Part shown: positions 44,726-44,891 of the stretch, piece after piece
Layout of the letters: every line of letters begins with the position of its first letter
Numbering within the stretch: the stretch's first letter is position 1
Source: Streptosporangiales bacterium
GTDB taxonomy: Bacteria > Actinomycetota > Actinomycetes > Streptosporangiales > WHST01
Length of the DNA: 44,891 nucleotides
Reading direction: 5' to 3'
Assembly: GCA_009379955.1 (NCBI GenBank)
Contig: WHST01000047.1
Coordinates: 1 to 44,891 of the forward strand
Position numbers and translations under genes: made by a program
Notes under the pieces: model-generated
Seen by the model: the letters and a program-made list of their open reading frames with translations, nothing else
Database searches by the model: none
Told to the model about the DNA's origin: nothing

Positions 44726-44763
44726 GTGGACTTCACCTCGTCCCGGCACAGGGTGAAGTCCCC
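44726..44763. repeat. Palindromic repeat, family A, copy 3
   Basis: Core arms GGACTTCACC (44728-44737) and GGTGAAGTCC (44752-44761) with a 14-nt loop; an extra CTTCACCTCGT lies at 44711-44721. Its right arm runs into the terminal repeat. It is located 3' of priA and may act as terminator. Confidence 0.8.
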
Positions 44764-44891
44764 GTTGATCACGTCAACCACTGGGGGACCCTGGCGGGCC
44801 ATCCCCTACGGGTGAAAAGTAGGGGGTGGCCCGCGGTGTCCCTGGCGACGGCGTGATCACAACGGTGCGGTAGAGCCCGCACGTCAACCTG
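44756..44891. repeat. Right copy of the perfect 136-bp inverted repeat
   Basis: Reverse complement of bases 6-141 without mismatch. The same long hairpin is found here at 44796-44809 and 44819-44832. The repeat reaches the last base of the window, so its true outer limit is not visible. Confidence 0.95.

Overview
The window is a GC-rich actinobacterial chromosome segment. The gene order DUF349 / cyclophilin / MBL hydrolase / hisS / aspS, rarA / alaS / ruvX / mltG / aroE / aroC / aroK / aroB, pepP / efp / nusB, pyrR / pyrB / pyrC / carA / carB and mihF / gmk / rpoZ / coaBC / metK / priA is the conserved housekeeping order known from Streptomyces and Mycobacterium. A canonical bldD with an intact cyclic-di-GMP signature and the actinobacterial integration host factor mihF support this. 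Rank below class cannot be fixed from the sequence.

Layout. 1-232: composite palindromic repeat. 233-2311 (minus): DUF349 protein and a membrane-anchored cyclophilin. 2521-6858 (plus): MBL hydrolase, hisS, aspS and a DUF1707 protein, nearly all overlapping. 6992-8254: secreted PhoA-type alkaline phosphatase with Pho-box-like repeats just upstream. 8322-12281 (minus): GNAT acetyltransferase and an MMPL transporter fused to an alpha/beta hydrolase. 12468-19372: rarA (frameshifted as read), a small membrane protein, alaS, ruvX, mltG, aroE. 19576-23008: aroC, aroK, aroB, aroQ. 23070-26161: a Pro/Gln-rich membrane protein, an Xaa-Pro peptidase, efp, nusB. 26336-26830 (minus): bldD. 27168-37408: the complete de novo UMP pathway with a PyrR-type leader (pyrR, pyrB, pyrC, a membrane protein, carA, carB, pyrK, pyrD, pyrF). 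37427-38515 (minus): a membrane-anchored Kelch protein. 38646-44698: mihF, gmk, rpoZ, coaBC, metK, priA. 44699-44891: repeat.

Functionally, the shikimate block carries aroB, aroQ, aroE, aroK and aroC, that is five of the seven steps to chorismate. The pyr operon covers bicarbonate/glutamine to UMP, and gmk, coaBC and metK supply nucleotides and cofactors. Start/stop overlaps (GTGA, ATGA, TTGA, TAGTG) run through the operons and suggest translational coupling.

The most unusual content is non-coding. The two window ends are a perfect 136-bp inverted repeat (6-141 against 44756-44891), itself built of nested palindromes. Three further dispersed families occur inside: a palindrome with core GGACTTCACC (three copies), a palindrome with core GGCACCCTCACCGTG (two copies), and 31-bp-period GGGGTCCCC arrays (two loci). 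The window therefore either ends at a repeat that broke an assembly or is a 44.9-kb segment of core genes bracketed by inverted repeats.
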